A DNA stretch of 64,000 nucleotides from Centroberyx gerrardi (Eukaryota > Chordata > Actinopteri > Beryciformes > Berycidae), in the NCBI RefSeq assembly GCF_048128805.1, contig NC_136000.1:26414359-26478358 (forward strand), written 5' to 3'. The notes below the pieces were generated by a model that saw only the letters and a program-made list of their open reading frames with translations, did no database searches and had not been told where the DNA came from. Shown one piece after another: positions 11,441 to 23,393 of this stretch; position 1 is the stretch's first letter; the number at the start of each line of letters is the position of its first letter. The translations under genes were made by a program, and so were the position numbers.

Positions 11441-14400
11441 CTGGAAGGAAAACAATATTCCATACAGACGTGTTATGCTATATGTGAATACACTGATCTC
11501 ATTAATACACATAGGACTCTAAAAAATGCAAAAGGTTTTCAATATTTGGACACTTATTGGTACGTAAAGCACCATTCTGACCACACAAGGTACCAACGAC
11601 AGGTGAGGTGGAGCAATAAAACACCAACCCAACTTCAGACAAACACACATAATTTTCACATAATATTTCTTGCAAATGATGAGGTTTTGAATTACAGAAG
11701 GCTGAATGGAAAGGGAAAATTTGATCAAATCTCATCAAGATATCGCAAAAACGTTTTCACGCTCACCTGAGGCAGAAAAGTGTTTTGTTGATGAAGAAGC
11801 TACACAGTAAATAGCGACGTGAAATGCATTTGTCAAATAAATGATGGCCTAGGCTTGGTTCTGTCTCATTGCACATCAGTTGAAAAGTCTTCTTGCGGGT
11901 GTGTTTTTCTGACATAAACACATTCAGGAAGCCAATTTATTCGCTTTAACCCAGCTGATGCAAATGCACCTGATTAGCATTTTATTTGTTGGAACATTTC
12001 AAAAGCGCTTAACCGTTGGATAGAAACAGAGCGACAGACACACTGCCTAGGTTTCACGATTTTCATCACCCTGCTGCAGACAAACCACACTGACCTACAA
12101 CTTCATTCAATCTGCATGCTCACACCTGGCTAAAAGCTTATACTACTATTCTCTCCTCAGTACAGTCAGGTGAGAAGAGGGACACTCAGGGGAAGCCCTC
12201 ACCTCAGGCCCACCCATGTCGGTGCGGACCCAGCCCGGGTGCAGAGCCATGCACAGAATCCCATCAGGCTCCAGGTCCACCGCCATGCAGCGACTCACCA
12301 TGTTGAGGGCAGACTGAGAAGGCGAGCACAGCAAGTCAACAAGTGGAACAATGGACGGATTAGTTGAAGTTTTCCCCTCACATTTTCCCTAAAATCCATT
12401 GTTATATATGTTGTGTGCCAGAAAGGGGGATGTGATTTCCTTTCATCCCCTTTCAACTCACAGATAACAACATCCAACCAATTATAATGCAGCACAAGGC
12501 AATAAAACACAGACAAAAACATAGAAATATCCAACACAGCATTGGGAAAGCCTGCCCCCTCCCCCCCCCTTTTGTAGCCATACTTCAGCACAGTGCTCAA
12601 ATAAAAATAAGAGAGAGAGTGTTTTTGCCGCATGAGAACAAGAATACCTTGGATGTCCTGTACGGGTACCATTTGAAGTTGTCGGCCCTTTCCCCCCAGT
12701 TGAGCTCCACGGAGCCCAGCAGGGAGGTCATGTTGATGACGGCTGCCCTCTGGATGCCCATACCTGCTCCTCCTCTGGACGCCGCCTGCTGCAACAGCGG
12801 CAGGAACGCCTGGCAGGAGAGACAGAAAAGACTTGCAAGTTAATGCTAAATGCAATGCAACTAAAGGAAGTTGAAAATCAAAAATCAAAGATCTGCAAAA
12901 GGCAACAAGAGATGTGCAAAATTTGAGACAATAATGCTGGTGTGTAATTAAGTTTAAAACAAAATCTTGCAGTGTGCATTTACACTAAACACACACACGC
13001 ACCCCTTTTAATACTGCAACATTTATTCAAGAGCTACACCAGGTTTTAATTCTTCTGTAAAGCCTGCAAAGTCAGGGCAAACTGCAGTGTCAGCGTGACC
13101 CTTGGTGACCCCACAGGTTAAAAGGTGATGGAGTTGTTTATAGAAAAGCAGCAGGGAGGCCTTGTAGTTTCGAGAGAGACCGTCCTTCAACTGGACGCTA
13201 ACTAACTACTAATTAGCCTCGTGTCGTGACACGTTCCTGACCAACTCGCTGAATCCCTACCAGCTCCAGGCTGCTGTTCTGCAGCTGAGCCTGACCTCTG
13301 ACCTCCCTGTGAAATGAGACGTTTTATTAATATTAATAACCCTGGGATAAGAGTGGGAAAAGAGTGCTGTAGGAGCGGAAGTGCTGCCTGAAGCCACTGA
13401 ATATCTGTTTTTGTTTTGTTTTTTGCTCCTCTTTTTTTTTTAGTTTTCAGCTCTCAGAAAAAGGCGGTAGAAGAACTAGTCGTGGCTCCTGCTTTTGGCG
13501 ACTATGAAAAACCTGATTGAAGTGTGGCATCTTGCTGCAGATTCACATATGTTTGAATTTCAGTATCTGGTGTGCTGAGAGCTCAACACATTTAACATGC
13601 TGTGCAAAATGAAAAGAAGGATGGGTGATTCCCATCTCTTGCACACTGACCCTCCAAACAGAGTCTTTTTTGTAGGGCTGCCCCCTAATAGTCGACCAAA
13701 CGTTAGTCGATGAGAAGAGTCTTAGTCGACCAAGTTTTCATTGGTCAGATAGTCGCAGGGAAAAAAAAATAAATAAATAAAAACCCTCAAACTCCATTCG
13801 GGAGCTGCGCCTTGTCGTTAAAAAGTTATTAGACCAGGGTTGCACTTGGCGGGTGTATTGCTGGGGACCCAAGGACGTGCAGTGTCGGATGTGGTGCAAT
13901 TTGGACACAATATTAATAAACTTTGAATAAACAAGCGAACAGCGCTCTGTGCAGCAGCGAATATTAAATGAATATCATAAACGTGCCACGACTAGTCGAC
14001 TAATGGCTTGAACTAACGACTACTAGTCGACTAGGAAAATCTTTGGTCGGGGGCAGCCCTACTTTTTTGTCAGTCAATTACATTACGGAGCCACTCCAGC
14101 AATGCTAATGGATACTGGAATTTGGAAGCGGTTACCTTGGTGACCATGAGAGGGGCCACAGAGTTGGTGTGGAAGTTCTCGATCATCATCTCTGCGGTCA
14201 CCGTCTGGAAGTTGGCCACCACGTTGATCCCTGCGTTGTTGATCAAGCAGTTGAGACCCTCGTCCTGCACCAGCTGTCCCACCTCTTCTGCTGCCTTCTC
14301 TATGCTCTGCTGGCTCACGACGTCTGGTGGAGAGACACCACACAGACACACATTCACTAAAAACCAAGCAAAGACTCATCAGAATGGAAGAAGACAGGCT

Positions 14401-15288
14401 GGACAATGTTTTGGGTGAAATAAAGTGAAGTAATGCTGATGTTTGGACTGTGGTTGGAAGTTCAGTGTCACTTGATGAATAATTAAATGTGTTTTTCTTC
14501 CACAGAGACACACAACAAACTGCAGCCCTTTTAAAGCTAGTTTTAATTTATGTATTAATTATGGTCTTTGCTTACACCGGTTATATGTAGGAACAAAAAT
14601 GGCATTTCTAGAAAGTGTTATGGTTACAGGTTTGTGTTAGTGAACTAAATCGCATGGGGTGGTTTTTAAATGAGAGAGGAGGCATGTACCTTAAGAACAA
14701 GACAGGAGTGCATCTGTAGGGGATATAAATCTGCCTTCTATCATATTTACTGCATAATTCACAACATCAAAATATACCAGAAGTCAAAGCCTAGCCGCCG
14801 ATCCATGCTCTCGGTCTTACCCAAGGTGATGATGTGGATGTTGGAATGTGTCTCTGCCAGTTCCTGAAGTTTCTGTGGGTCAAAAGCAGATTATTATTAA
14901 TTCACAGATATTGAGGACAAGAACACAGCGCCCTCTAGTGTCGCCTGCTGCCGTTACTTCATGCACCTGCAGTGCCGCTATGTGGGACAGTGATGTAAAG
15001 TTTTCTGTCTGTAATAACGATGTATTGAACAGCGCCACACTTCGCAGCACCACGAGCTACATGAATAAAGGATACGCCTATGGATACAGTACTGTAGTTA
15101 ATGTGGATAAAGTGTAACAGTTGTTAGTTGTTTACCTGTGCGCTCGCGGGGTTCCTGGTCGTGGCTATAATCTTGCCCGGTGAGAATCCTTCCGTCGCCA
15201 GGCTGTCGACAATCTGCAGGCCGAGCCCCCGACTGGCTCCCGTTACCAGCACAGAACCGCAGTTTTTGAAATTCATTGCACCACTCAT
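11327..15288 (-). CDS. short-chain dehydrogenase/reductase, C-factor-like (complete, 6 exons)
   Basis: Joining six exons (15288-15136, 14872-14821, 14323-14136, 12809-12648, 12313-12203, 11440-11327) gives a 259-residue protein with consistent phases, the normal length for a classical SDR. The Rossmann motif TGxxxGxG is residues 16-23 (TGASRGLG), NNAG is 97-100, the likely catalytic Ser is 160 in INMTSLLGS, and YxxxK is Y181-K185. [11 protein letters not shown] follows the active site, as usual in this subgroup. Known relatives are NAD(P)H-dependent, soluble, cytosolic oxidoreductases annotated as C-factor-like or carbonyl-reductase-like; the substrate cannot be told from sequence. The start was chosen because [19 protein letters not shown] places the Rossmann motif at the family's usual distance. 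No residue needed for catalysis is missing. Fish carry several tandem or dispersed copies of this family, so I give no symbol. Confidence 0.93.
12203..12313 (-). CDS. SDR exon 5
   Basis: 111 bases, phase 0 to 0, residues 186-222, including [14 protein letters not shown], which follows the catalytic site. The acceptor is CCTTCTCAG and the donor is GAG then GTGAGG. Confidence 0.93.
12648..12809 (-). CDS. SDR exon 4 (catalytic Ser and YxxxK)
   Basis: 162 bases, residues 132-185. Carries INMTSLLGS with the likely catalytic Ser160 and ends exactly on the Lys of Y-R-T-S-K (Y181, K185). The donor is AAG then GTATTC. Confidence 0.93.
12810..14135. other. SDR intron 3
   Basis: 1.3-kb intron. Apart from the hAT MITE at 13673-14061, I see only unremarkable sequence. 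Confidence 0.6.
13673..14061. mobile_element. hAT-type MITE, 389 bp, with target-site duplication
   Basis: Both ends carry a perfect 13-bp terminal inverted repeat, TAGGGCTGCCCCC. The element is bounded by the identical 8-bp direct repeat CTTTTTTG (13665-13672 and 14062-14069), the target-site length typical of hAT transposases. Repeated TAGTCGAC motifs lie just inside both ends. There is no transposase frame, so it is non-autonomous. It interrupts intron 3 of the SDR gene and leaves the exons intact. Confidence 0.9.
14136..14323 (-). CDS. SDR exon 3 (NNAG motif)
   Basis: 188 bases completing codon 69 and encoding residues to 131. Contains [13 protein letters not shown], the NNAG motif of classical SDRs. 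The acceptor is TCCACCAG and the donor is AAG then GTAACC. Confidence 0.93.
14821..14872 (-). CDS. SDR exon 2
   Basis: A short 52-base exon, [17 protein letters not shown] plus one base. It ends in the strand before the Asp that contacts the adenine ring in SDRs. The donor is TTGG then GTAAGA. Confidence 0.92.
14928..14941 (-). promoter_or_regulatory. CTCF-like site in SDR intron 1
   Basis: The minus strand reads ACACTAGAGGGCGC, matching the CTCF core at 13 of 14 positions. It lies about 350 bp inside the gene from the start codon. Confidence 0.4.
15136..15288 (-). CDS. SDR exon 1 (start codon and Rossmann glycine motif)
   Basis: 51 codons from ATG at 15288 to Gln51, with TGASRGLG at residues 16-23. 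The donor is CAG then GTAAAC. Moderately CpG-rich sequence lies upstream. Confidence 0.93.
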
Positions 15289-15540
15289 CGTTAATGTTAC
15301 CTGTACTGTTGGGTTTCGTTCTGTACGTTTACCGTGTTACTAACCGGGGCAGCGTACTTTCTATCCAGAGCTTTCCCTGCGTCTCGCGACTCCTCCGGTG
15401 TGTGAGTCATGCTCAGGAACGGCCAGTAGGTGTGAGGATTGCTCCACATGACGGAGCTGCCAAGCCGAGCCAGAACTTTTACACGAGAGAGATTGTTCAG
15501 CAGAGGAAATCAGCGTAACAACAGCGCAGTAATGCTCGAG
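15289..15540 (-). promoter_or_regulatory. promoter region of the SDR gene
   Basis: Relatively CpG-rich sequence directly upstream of the start codon, with no TATA box. It includes TCTCGCGA at 15382-15389, most of the TCTCGCGAGA motif found in TATA-less vertebrate promoters. The exact transcription start is not visible. Confidence 0.4.
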
Positions 15541-16686
15541 ATTAGGGTTAGACTGGAAGCAATTGTCGCAATTAAAATGTCAACGTTTGTTCGCAAATGC
15601 TGTATGCAACTTACCTAAAACTGTAATATAATAATGGACCCTGAAATTTCTGAGTAGCGTTCTCAAACGAGTGCACAAGTGAGGCGCGGCACCCCCATAA
15701 TTCATTGCGCGAGAAAAGGTGTTACAGCTGTACTCGCAGTTTAGCCATCATCCTTTAAGGCTCTTTGGTAAAATGGTAGGCCAAATCCCCAAATCTGATG
15801 CTGTTTTCTAAACAAAAGTCTAAAGTTGATATCTTCAGTCACGTTTCATAATGAATTGTAGGCTACCTTTATGTCAGCATTATGTCAGATATCAATTTTA
15901 TATATGTCGTTTTGGAATGTAACAAGTTACTAATCTATGCCAAGCATGCTGGGCCACAGAGCCTTCCGTGAGTTTTGTGTTTTTTATATACTTTACAGCA
16001 GGTTAGTTATAATACAAGCTAGTTTGAAACCCCTCAGCCGGACAGCTCATGGCAAACTTCGCCTGTGGCAACGAGAGCCAACACAGCCAGGTTAATTTAG
16101 ATAGCAGCACATCACCAAAGTGGGTGCTAAATTTATTGTCTTTGCAGCCATATCGCAATAGCTGTAATCCTGTACTTGGGCCATTTGGAGGAAGAAGAAC
16201 AGGAGGAATGTGACAACACTGACTGCTTGACAACACTACACTTGAAAATAGGCTGACTCTTGGGCGTGGAAGTTCATAATGGACGCAGGTTGCCTACTAA
16301 ATAAATACAGATTGAGTGTTAGACTATAATTAATTATAATTATGTGGGTTCATGGGAGATTCATCTCTTCCAAAGCAAGGAGAGGAAAGGAGAAGCTTTT
16401 CCGCAAGGCAACAAAACCAGCCATGTGATATTTTAGACCAATCACAGATGGTCACACAGTGGGGGCTGGTGTGTGAAAAATTCAACTAGTTCGGCCAGAT
16501 AGCCTGCGCACACTGCCCAAGTCCGAAGCCCGTGTGGTGCTTCGTTTTAGCCACACACACAAAATTGTTTCCACTGCAAGTCAGCCACCTTTACTGTTAT
16601 TACTTTGGAAGTGAGATGACACTATGAGGTTAAAGTACAGAATGTTAACTTTAACATCGTACTGATAACATATGACAACACAGATT

Positions 16687-16692
16687 CTGGAA

Positions 16693-16723
<31 letters not shown>

Positions 16724-16757
16724 CAGTATATATATTTAATTTTTTTTTTTTTTTTTA
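16687..16757. repeat. AT microsatellite and poly(T)
   Basis: An (AT)n tract followed after a short break by a run of about 18 T. Confidence 0.9.
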
Positions 16758-18009
16758 AAGATCTGAACATTTCAGAAAGACCTACATTCTCTCAAGTGTC
16801 TTACCTTGAATAATGTCTCAGAAAAAAAACACATTTCATGTCACTAGTTAATGTTTTCTTTACATATATAAATGAATTGTCTGAATAATTTGCTTGTCTT
16901 TTACTTTGTCCTCACAGGGGAATGAAGGGGGTCCACTTGAGTGATATTTCCTCATGGGGATCGGTGTCAACTGTTTCAATGGTGAAATACCCAATATCTA
17001 TCTGAGAGTGAGCCCACATTATTACTGGATCTTGAAGCGTAAGGCACTGAATCCTAACTCTTGTCTAAACAGTAACAAAGTAAATAATGTTGGGGGATAC
17101 TTTGTAAACTAATTTTATTTGTCACGGTATTTTGGAATATAATCCTAACAGCTTGACAAATGACATCAGGAATATCATTCATGAATACAATTTTTTCTTA
17201 ATGGAAAGTGGGGAATCCACTGCCCACTGTTTTCAATTCGTTTTTGAAATATCAAAGCGAGGATGGATAGAGATGAGGACGACAGCACAGAATTGGAAGC
17301 CATGCAGTCACAGCACACAGATGGTTTCCCTGGCAAGCTCCATAGTCCAGACTCTCTTTAAACCTCTTTAGTGCTTGGGACCAGGAACTATTTATGGTCT
17401 GTATTGCTCATATGTCAGTTCATTTGGAATTTGGCTCATTATTTACAGACATATTACACTGGCACATAGCACACAGCACACATGATGGGTTGGTAGCGGT
17501 ACAGAGTGCCTCTGAAGCTGGTGGGGGTTAACTTAAACTAATTTTGATAGCATATTATTTATATATGTATTACGTTCTTCCTATACATTTCTTTGTATAC
17601 CTTGTTTGGCAATGAGGCCAGTTTTGAGGGTCCAGTTTGCATAGTTACAGCAGCAGTAGCTACAGACAGGTTTGGCATGCAAACACAACGCTGGAGTTGC
17701 TTCTACGTTAACTCAGATGAAAATCATTTGGCTCATATTGCTACTCGACACTTTTATCATTTGCTTTCTCAGCAAAATCATTAGTGTTCATTTAACTTGG
17801 AGTGTAAAAATTAACACTATGCCAGTGTTTATATATGTCCACACCCATCAGAGTTAATTGATACTTTTAGATAGTTTTGAACAGCCGCTCCAGAGCCATA
17901 TCAGCTCTATGAGTGAACAAACAACTCTCCATCAACACTTGTCAACTCCAAATATTTTAACTATTTCTGCGCCAATGTGCACAGTCGGACGTGACGAAAG
18001 AGGGCAGCT

Positions 18010-18110
18010 ACAGTTTGACATGCAGTAAAGGTCAGTTGCTGGATTTGAACCCAAGATGTAATGTAGCAACACAAGGCAGAGGCCCAGCCAATCCAGGAGA
18101 TTTGGCTGCA
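18010..18110 (-). mobile_element. decayed tRNA-derived SINE fragment
   Basis: GACATGCAGTAAAGGTC, then GGATTTGAACCCAAGA and a GCCCAGCCAATCCAGGAG end, follow the same order as the clearer SINE at 44664-44860. The B-box complement GATTTGAACCC is retained, so the element's own sense is the minus strand. Confidence 0.5.
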
Positions 18111-20288
18111 ATTGAAAAAGGCAGTATTGATCATCTCATAGTTATTTCTTCCTATCCCTGAATCCCTTAAGGATCATCTTTCATAGGTTCTTCCTGAACC
18201 TTTCAGTCTTAGGTGGTTAGGAACAAACATAAGGCTATTAGGAAACTCTCAGGAGGACTATGTAAGGATGCAAAGATGACAGAGATCATTGAAAGTCTAC
18301 AAGGACAAGGCGTTATTTTGTGCAACTGTCTCAGTGTTTTGGATACTGCCTCACATCGGCAGGCAAATGTGGCTCTGGGTCATCGTCATTTTATGTTGAA
18401 GGTGTTGTTATTCAGCGTAAAGTGTGGAGTCGTCATTTTTTCAACAATTACACAGCCATGACTTGAAATAGGCCTGTAATCGAGACTGTGAGTACAACTT
18501 TAATTTTAACAGAGGTGCAGTTTTTCAAATGAAAACCCCAACAGAAGTCAAAACCCCCCCAAAAAAACAGGAGTTTCAATGACTGAATCATGTCCGCTCA
18601 GCAGAGCACTAGTTGTTGTGCTGATGTGAGCAATGAGCTGGAAGAGACAATTCTTCCGGTGACATGTGGATGTTAATTCATCTGAGTAACCTGCTTTCCT
18701 ATTGTACTGTAATATAGGAAACACTTTGAATCATTCACACTGAATGCTGGGAGGCTTTTGTTTTGAAATCTGCTGTTTTAATCATAGTGGAGCTGTGATT
18801 AATTCACTGTTATAGATCTATTATAGGTTTTCCTGTGGAGTTCTGATGAATCAAGTCATTAGAAAGTGTGTGTGTGCAGGTGTACTATGGTGCGTGTAAT
18901 CATGTTTGTGCACGTGTGTGTGTGCGTATGCCTGTGTTGGCTGTGTGCGTCTGCCCGGGTGTGTGGGATACACAAGAATCTAGGTTGGAACATCCATTTT
19001 CAATCACTTATTTAATTCACATGAGCTATATTTAAAGAGATCATAAATAAAATACCAGGGTTCCTTTCATCAATGAATAAATCATGGCCGTTATCCTCTT
19101 ATACTCTGCTGGTCTCTCTTTCTCTCCTGCATACAGTGTAGCCGGCTGCCTCTAGTCTTTATCACATCGGTCTTACAGTGGGTTAGATGTATGATAAAGT
19201 GTGTTTACGTGCGCACCGGTATCCTGTTATTATTCCGTCTGCTCAACTGTTCAGTTTACCTGGATACGTGCTTGTCCCCATCATGTGAAACCAAACAAGA
19301 TGCAAGATTCAATACCGTTTAAGGTCCTGAGGAAAATTCAGTTTGCCACAGCAGTACAGAAATACAACACATTAAAGGAAAATCCCCCCTAAAACACTCT
19401 AACTCTGTTAAAAAAAATGCTATTGGCAATATACCTTTGCAGCTACAATGGAGTTGAATAGGAGAAAGAATTTCAATGATCTGAAATATCAAATGTAAAT
19501 GGCACTATTTTGCACGCCTCAATAGACCATAATGCATTGCAGCCACAAGACAGGTTGCGTTTTGCGCTCTCTCGTTCTTTCTCGACTGGAAACTCGCTCC
19601 CTTGCTCTTATTGTCATGGTGTCTATCACTGTTGCTCTTTCCACTTACATGTAAAACGCAGTCCAGCCACATGAACGAAGTGTACAACGTACTCAGCAGC
19701 GGTCAGCACATAAAACAACATTCACAACTGTAACATGCCCAGTATTCTGTGCTCCTGGAGAGGCTGGCAAAGAGAATACGGTGCACATCATGCACATCAG
19801 TGAGCAGCATGGTAACCAACATTCACAGGTTTACATACCCTCAGATATTTATCAGTACAAAGCGAAGTGTGCAGACAGTTCCTATACAGTCTCCTGCAGA
19901 GGCTCCCACCAAACTCTGAGCTCTAGTTGATGCAGTTCCTTTTACTTCCTCAGTACGAAGGAGAACGTGAGAATGCTTCATATGTGAGGTGTAGTAGGAG
20001 GTAGGTATCCTAGGTCGTATGTTTACCTGCCTCAGTCAATGCAGAAGGTACATGTACAGGTGTCTTTTTTTTTTTTGGGATGATTGATCCATTATTGTTA
20101 AAGGAGAGAGCCGTATCAATGGTGGTGCCTTGGTATCTAGTAGTTATCCACACTCTCAACCACTTCAGCTTCAGCTAAATATGTTGAACTGGATCTGCCT
20201 CCTTTCTGAAATCTATCAGCAGCTGCTTTTAATGATGTTGTAAGAAATTATGCTCACACCAATGCACCCACTCCCTTAAGCGCTTTCT

Positions 20289-20306
20289 TTTTTTTTTTTT
20301 TTTTTC
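20289..20306. repeat. poly(T) run
   Basis: Run of about 18 T in intergenic DNA; no element was recognised around it. Confidence 0.8.
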
Positions 20307-22555
20307 ACTCTTCCCCATTTGAAAAGCTGACGACAAGAGCTGAGTCATCTCTATATTTCACTACCAGGCAGTAAGGATCTCAGGTTGTTTGGTGTCGACT
20401 GGAAAGGAGCGCGGGGAGAGGTGCCGCTGCACATATGGAGACGTTCAAGAGGGAGGGATGCGGGCCTGTTACTTTTCCATGTACCACCATCCTCCACTGA
20501 GCAAGACGTCCGTCAGGGATGCAGGGACCCACCTGTACGCTCGAGAGGTTTCTCACGACAGCTGCAGTGTGTATGCGAGTGCAGGCTGGGGGGAAAAGGA
20601 TGTGGGAGAATGCTTTGAAATAGTTGTGTGCAAGTTTGCGGATGTCCCAACCGATTGGGACAAAACATGTAACAGCATTTCATCCAATACAAAGAGTGGT
20701 AGATTGTGTTACTGTGGTATCTAATGGGACGAAGACTCTGACTCTGTCATGTCTCCTAACATAAGAGTTTGAATACTATTTAATAGAACAATTCAATGTA
20801 CAATGACTTGATACTCTATCACGCTTCATTACTCTTCTCTTAAATCTTCATTTTAAATTGTCCTATAGACAAATATTACACAGAAACCCTCAGCTAAATT
20901 CTTATTGCAATTTCGATGAAAAAGCACATATTTTTCTTGCGCAACTGCATGTCATATAAAGATTTAAATGCTTCTGATTAATTGATGGTGTGTTTGCACC
21001 AGCTCTACAGTGAGATGGGGGCCGGTGTGCTCGCTGTATTATTCAGTTGGCTTTAAAAGCATGTCAGCTCAATTAAAGGGATTTTACTAGAAATATCATG
21101 TCCTGTCCCACTATCTCAGGAGCAACATCTTATCTCAGGAGCTGGGAAAACCTCCACCACAGATAAAACCTAAAAAGAAAAACGCCCACCTCTGGAAATG
21201 CTGAAGACTCCTGGACTGCTGGAATTTCTTTTTTGATTGTTGTTTAAACACCCTGAGTCACATTTATTGTAAAATATCCAGTATAAATAAAGATTGGTTC
21301 TACATTCATGTTCTTGATTTTATATTCAGCATAACAGTCATTTTATATTTCTTAAAGGGGAAATAAACCTTTATGAATACAGTTAAAGCCATCAAAACCA
21401 AAATTGTCAGTATTTTTTCTAAATGTGTATTTATATGCTGTTTCTATTGACTTATTGAAGCTTTTTGTTTCAGTTATGTCAAGTCAGATCATCGCTCATT
21501 AAAATGCAATTCCACAACTCCAACATTTACTTCTAGGGTACAAAAATGTGGTTTCCATATTTCTATTCCATATTAATATAATTCTGAACGACTGCCCATA
21601 TCTGGGTCTGTGGTTACTTTTTAAGCTTTTTAAACTTAGATGTTTCATCTTGTGTAAATTTCTCTTTTGGGTAAGCCTGGAGCTCCTCAACAGTGTTTTA
21701 TTTCCCAAGAAACAACAAAATGACTGGAGCTATACTGTAAGAAAATAGAAATATAATTTGATTTTAAATTAATTTTTAACTGGAAACAGTTGTGGGTAAG
21801 CCTCTCTTTAGTCTGGTTGAAAACTTGTGTTGACGTGTGGATTTACAATATCGATGAAAGAGTCATTCATTAGGGAAACAACACTTTTATGTGTGTGTCA
21901 CTTAGTTTGGGCCATCCTTTGCCTCCTTTTATTTCTAAAGATGCAGCAGTTCAGGTTCGGCATGCAACTCAAAGGGAGAGGAGAAGTGTGAGGTGATGTT
22001 ATCCTGCCTCCTTTCATTTACACAAGGGTAAAAAAAAAAAAGGTTATGGCGCGCAGTGCAGAGATCAGCAATATCAGCCCATTTGTTTCTGGAATCATTA
22101 TGCAAGCTGGCTGACTTGGTGTGGGGAGAATGACATTATGCTGCAAATGGAGCTGTCAGAGCGAGTACTACTCAAAACAAAGGTGGAGGGGAATATAATG
22201 AAACTGCATCTATTTGTATCATGTTCCAGATTGTCGGTGTAAACACTATCTATTCTAGTACTTCATGGTACAACGTATAATATTTCAAGCAACACATTTG
22301 CACGGCAAGCATGAGAGATTGTAGTTGCTGCTGTTAAGTTGCCTGCCATTGACAACCCAACATCAGTTGAGGCTAGTTTCAATTTTTCTTATAATAAAGG
22401 CCTAATGGCTTTGCATTATACAGGATCTTGCTATTTAAATTATTTTTATGTGCAGTTCAGTGGATGTTAAAGAGAGGAAACAAGTAATTCAAGTAATTCA
22501 ACAAAAAGCATAGTCATACAATGTCAAAAATTAGAGCATCTTTATCTTAAGACAT

Positions 22556-22561
22556 TTTATT
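22556..22561 (-). terminator. calb2: candidate calb2 polyadenylation signal
   Basis: AATAAA on the minus strand, about 720 bases past the calretinin stop codon. It is a plausible 3' end, chosen by position only. Confidence 0.35.
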
Positions 22562-23128
22562 AGTATTTTCAATTGACAGTATCAGCCAAAAACCAACATT
22601 GAAAATGAAATCATAACATGGCGATAGTACAGAAGAGAATGAATGGAACAAGATGGCTTCAGGAAAAGTAGAGGGGGCGAAAAATCTAATTGGTTCCATC
22701 ACATACTATAAATGAGATAAAAGTTAAATTCAACACAGTTGTCTGCAGTTATGTTTTACTATATATTGTATTTAATGCAAAGTTGAAGAGCGAGGGAATG
22801 GAGGGGTCAGTATGCGGTTTGGGAAAGACGGGGTCGAGGTTCAGGGGTTATTATCGGGGTGAGAGGGTCATTTTTGTGGATTGGGAGCTGGAAGGGGTTT
22901 GGGGTTTTGGCCGGGGGGGTTGGGAATCAGGTAGAGCAGGGACTGGGATAAGGAGGTGGTGGTCTGGGTTGAGGGTCAGTTTAAAGGGCTTTCATCATGA
23001 GAGTGAAAAGCTAAGAGGTTTAGGGGTTAGGGCGGAGAACTCGAGTTTCAGAGATCGGAGGTTCGAGAAGGAAGAGCAGTTTTTGTGCTGACGGTGCACT
23101 TGTCATTCATTCTGAAGTTATAACATGA

Positions 23129-23148
23129 GGGGGGGGGGGGGGGGGGGG
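23129..23148. repeat. 20-base G run in the calb2 3' flank/UTR
   Basis: Uninterrupted run of 20 G on the plus strand, C in the calb2 transcript, about 130 bases after the stop codon. Confidence 0.9.
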
Positions 23149-23276
23149 TCCGGCACATGCACCTGGTATCTGTCGCCAGGCAGCTGGAAGTGGGTGTGGT
23201 CTCGGGGAGAGCGGGCGGGGGCGGGGGCAGGGCGGGCAGAGAGAACGATGATTTCGCAACGAGAGGGGAGGAAAGG

Positions 23277-23393
23277 TCACCCCATGGGCTCCCTGCAGAG
23301 GACGATTTCCAGCTCGCTGCGGTAGAGCTTGCCTCCGTCGGACAGGGCCATGATGCTCTGCTTGTAGCCTGTCAGGTTCTTCAGGTCCACGTC
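23277..23393 (-). CDS. calb2: calb2 exon 11 (degenerate EF6, stop)
   Basis: Residues 234-271, including [20 protein letters not shown] and ending IVLCREPMG with TGA. The EF6 loop lacks calcium ligands, as in other calretinins. Confidence 0.96.
   Translation of the reverse strand, partial: DVDLKNLTGYKQSIMALSDGGKLYRSELEIVLCREPMG

Larger units (their letters stand above)
15541..22555. other. 7-kb intergenic region between the SDR gene and the calb2 3' end
   Basis: No exon chain was found. Contents are an AT microsatellite with poly(T) (16687-16757), a decayed SINE (18010-18110), a GT-rich patch (18865-18965), T runs (20051-20064, 20289-20306) and isolated MITE ends starting TTAAAGG near 19372 and 21354. 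Open frames at 20385-20724 and 22690-23091 show no protein-like features. Confidence 0.5.

Noticed and set aside
12295-12888. 197-codon minus-strand frame across SDR exons 4 and 5
   Set aside because: It runs through introns in the wrong phase; the spliced exons explain the coding signal.
20385-20724. Two overlapping plus-strand frames up to 111 codons
   Set aside because: No family resemblance, no flanking exons and no promoter features.
22690-23091. Plus-strand open frame of 133 codons opposite the calb2 3' region
   Set aside because: Gly/Arg/Trp-rich translation of a G-rich strand, with no splice context or recognisable motif.
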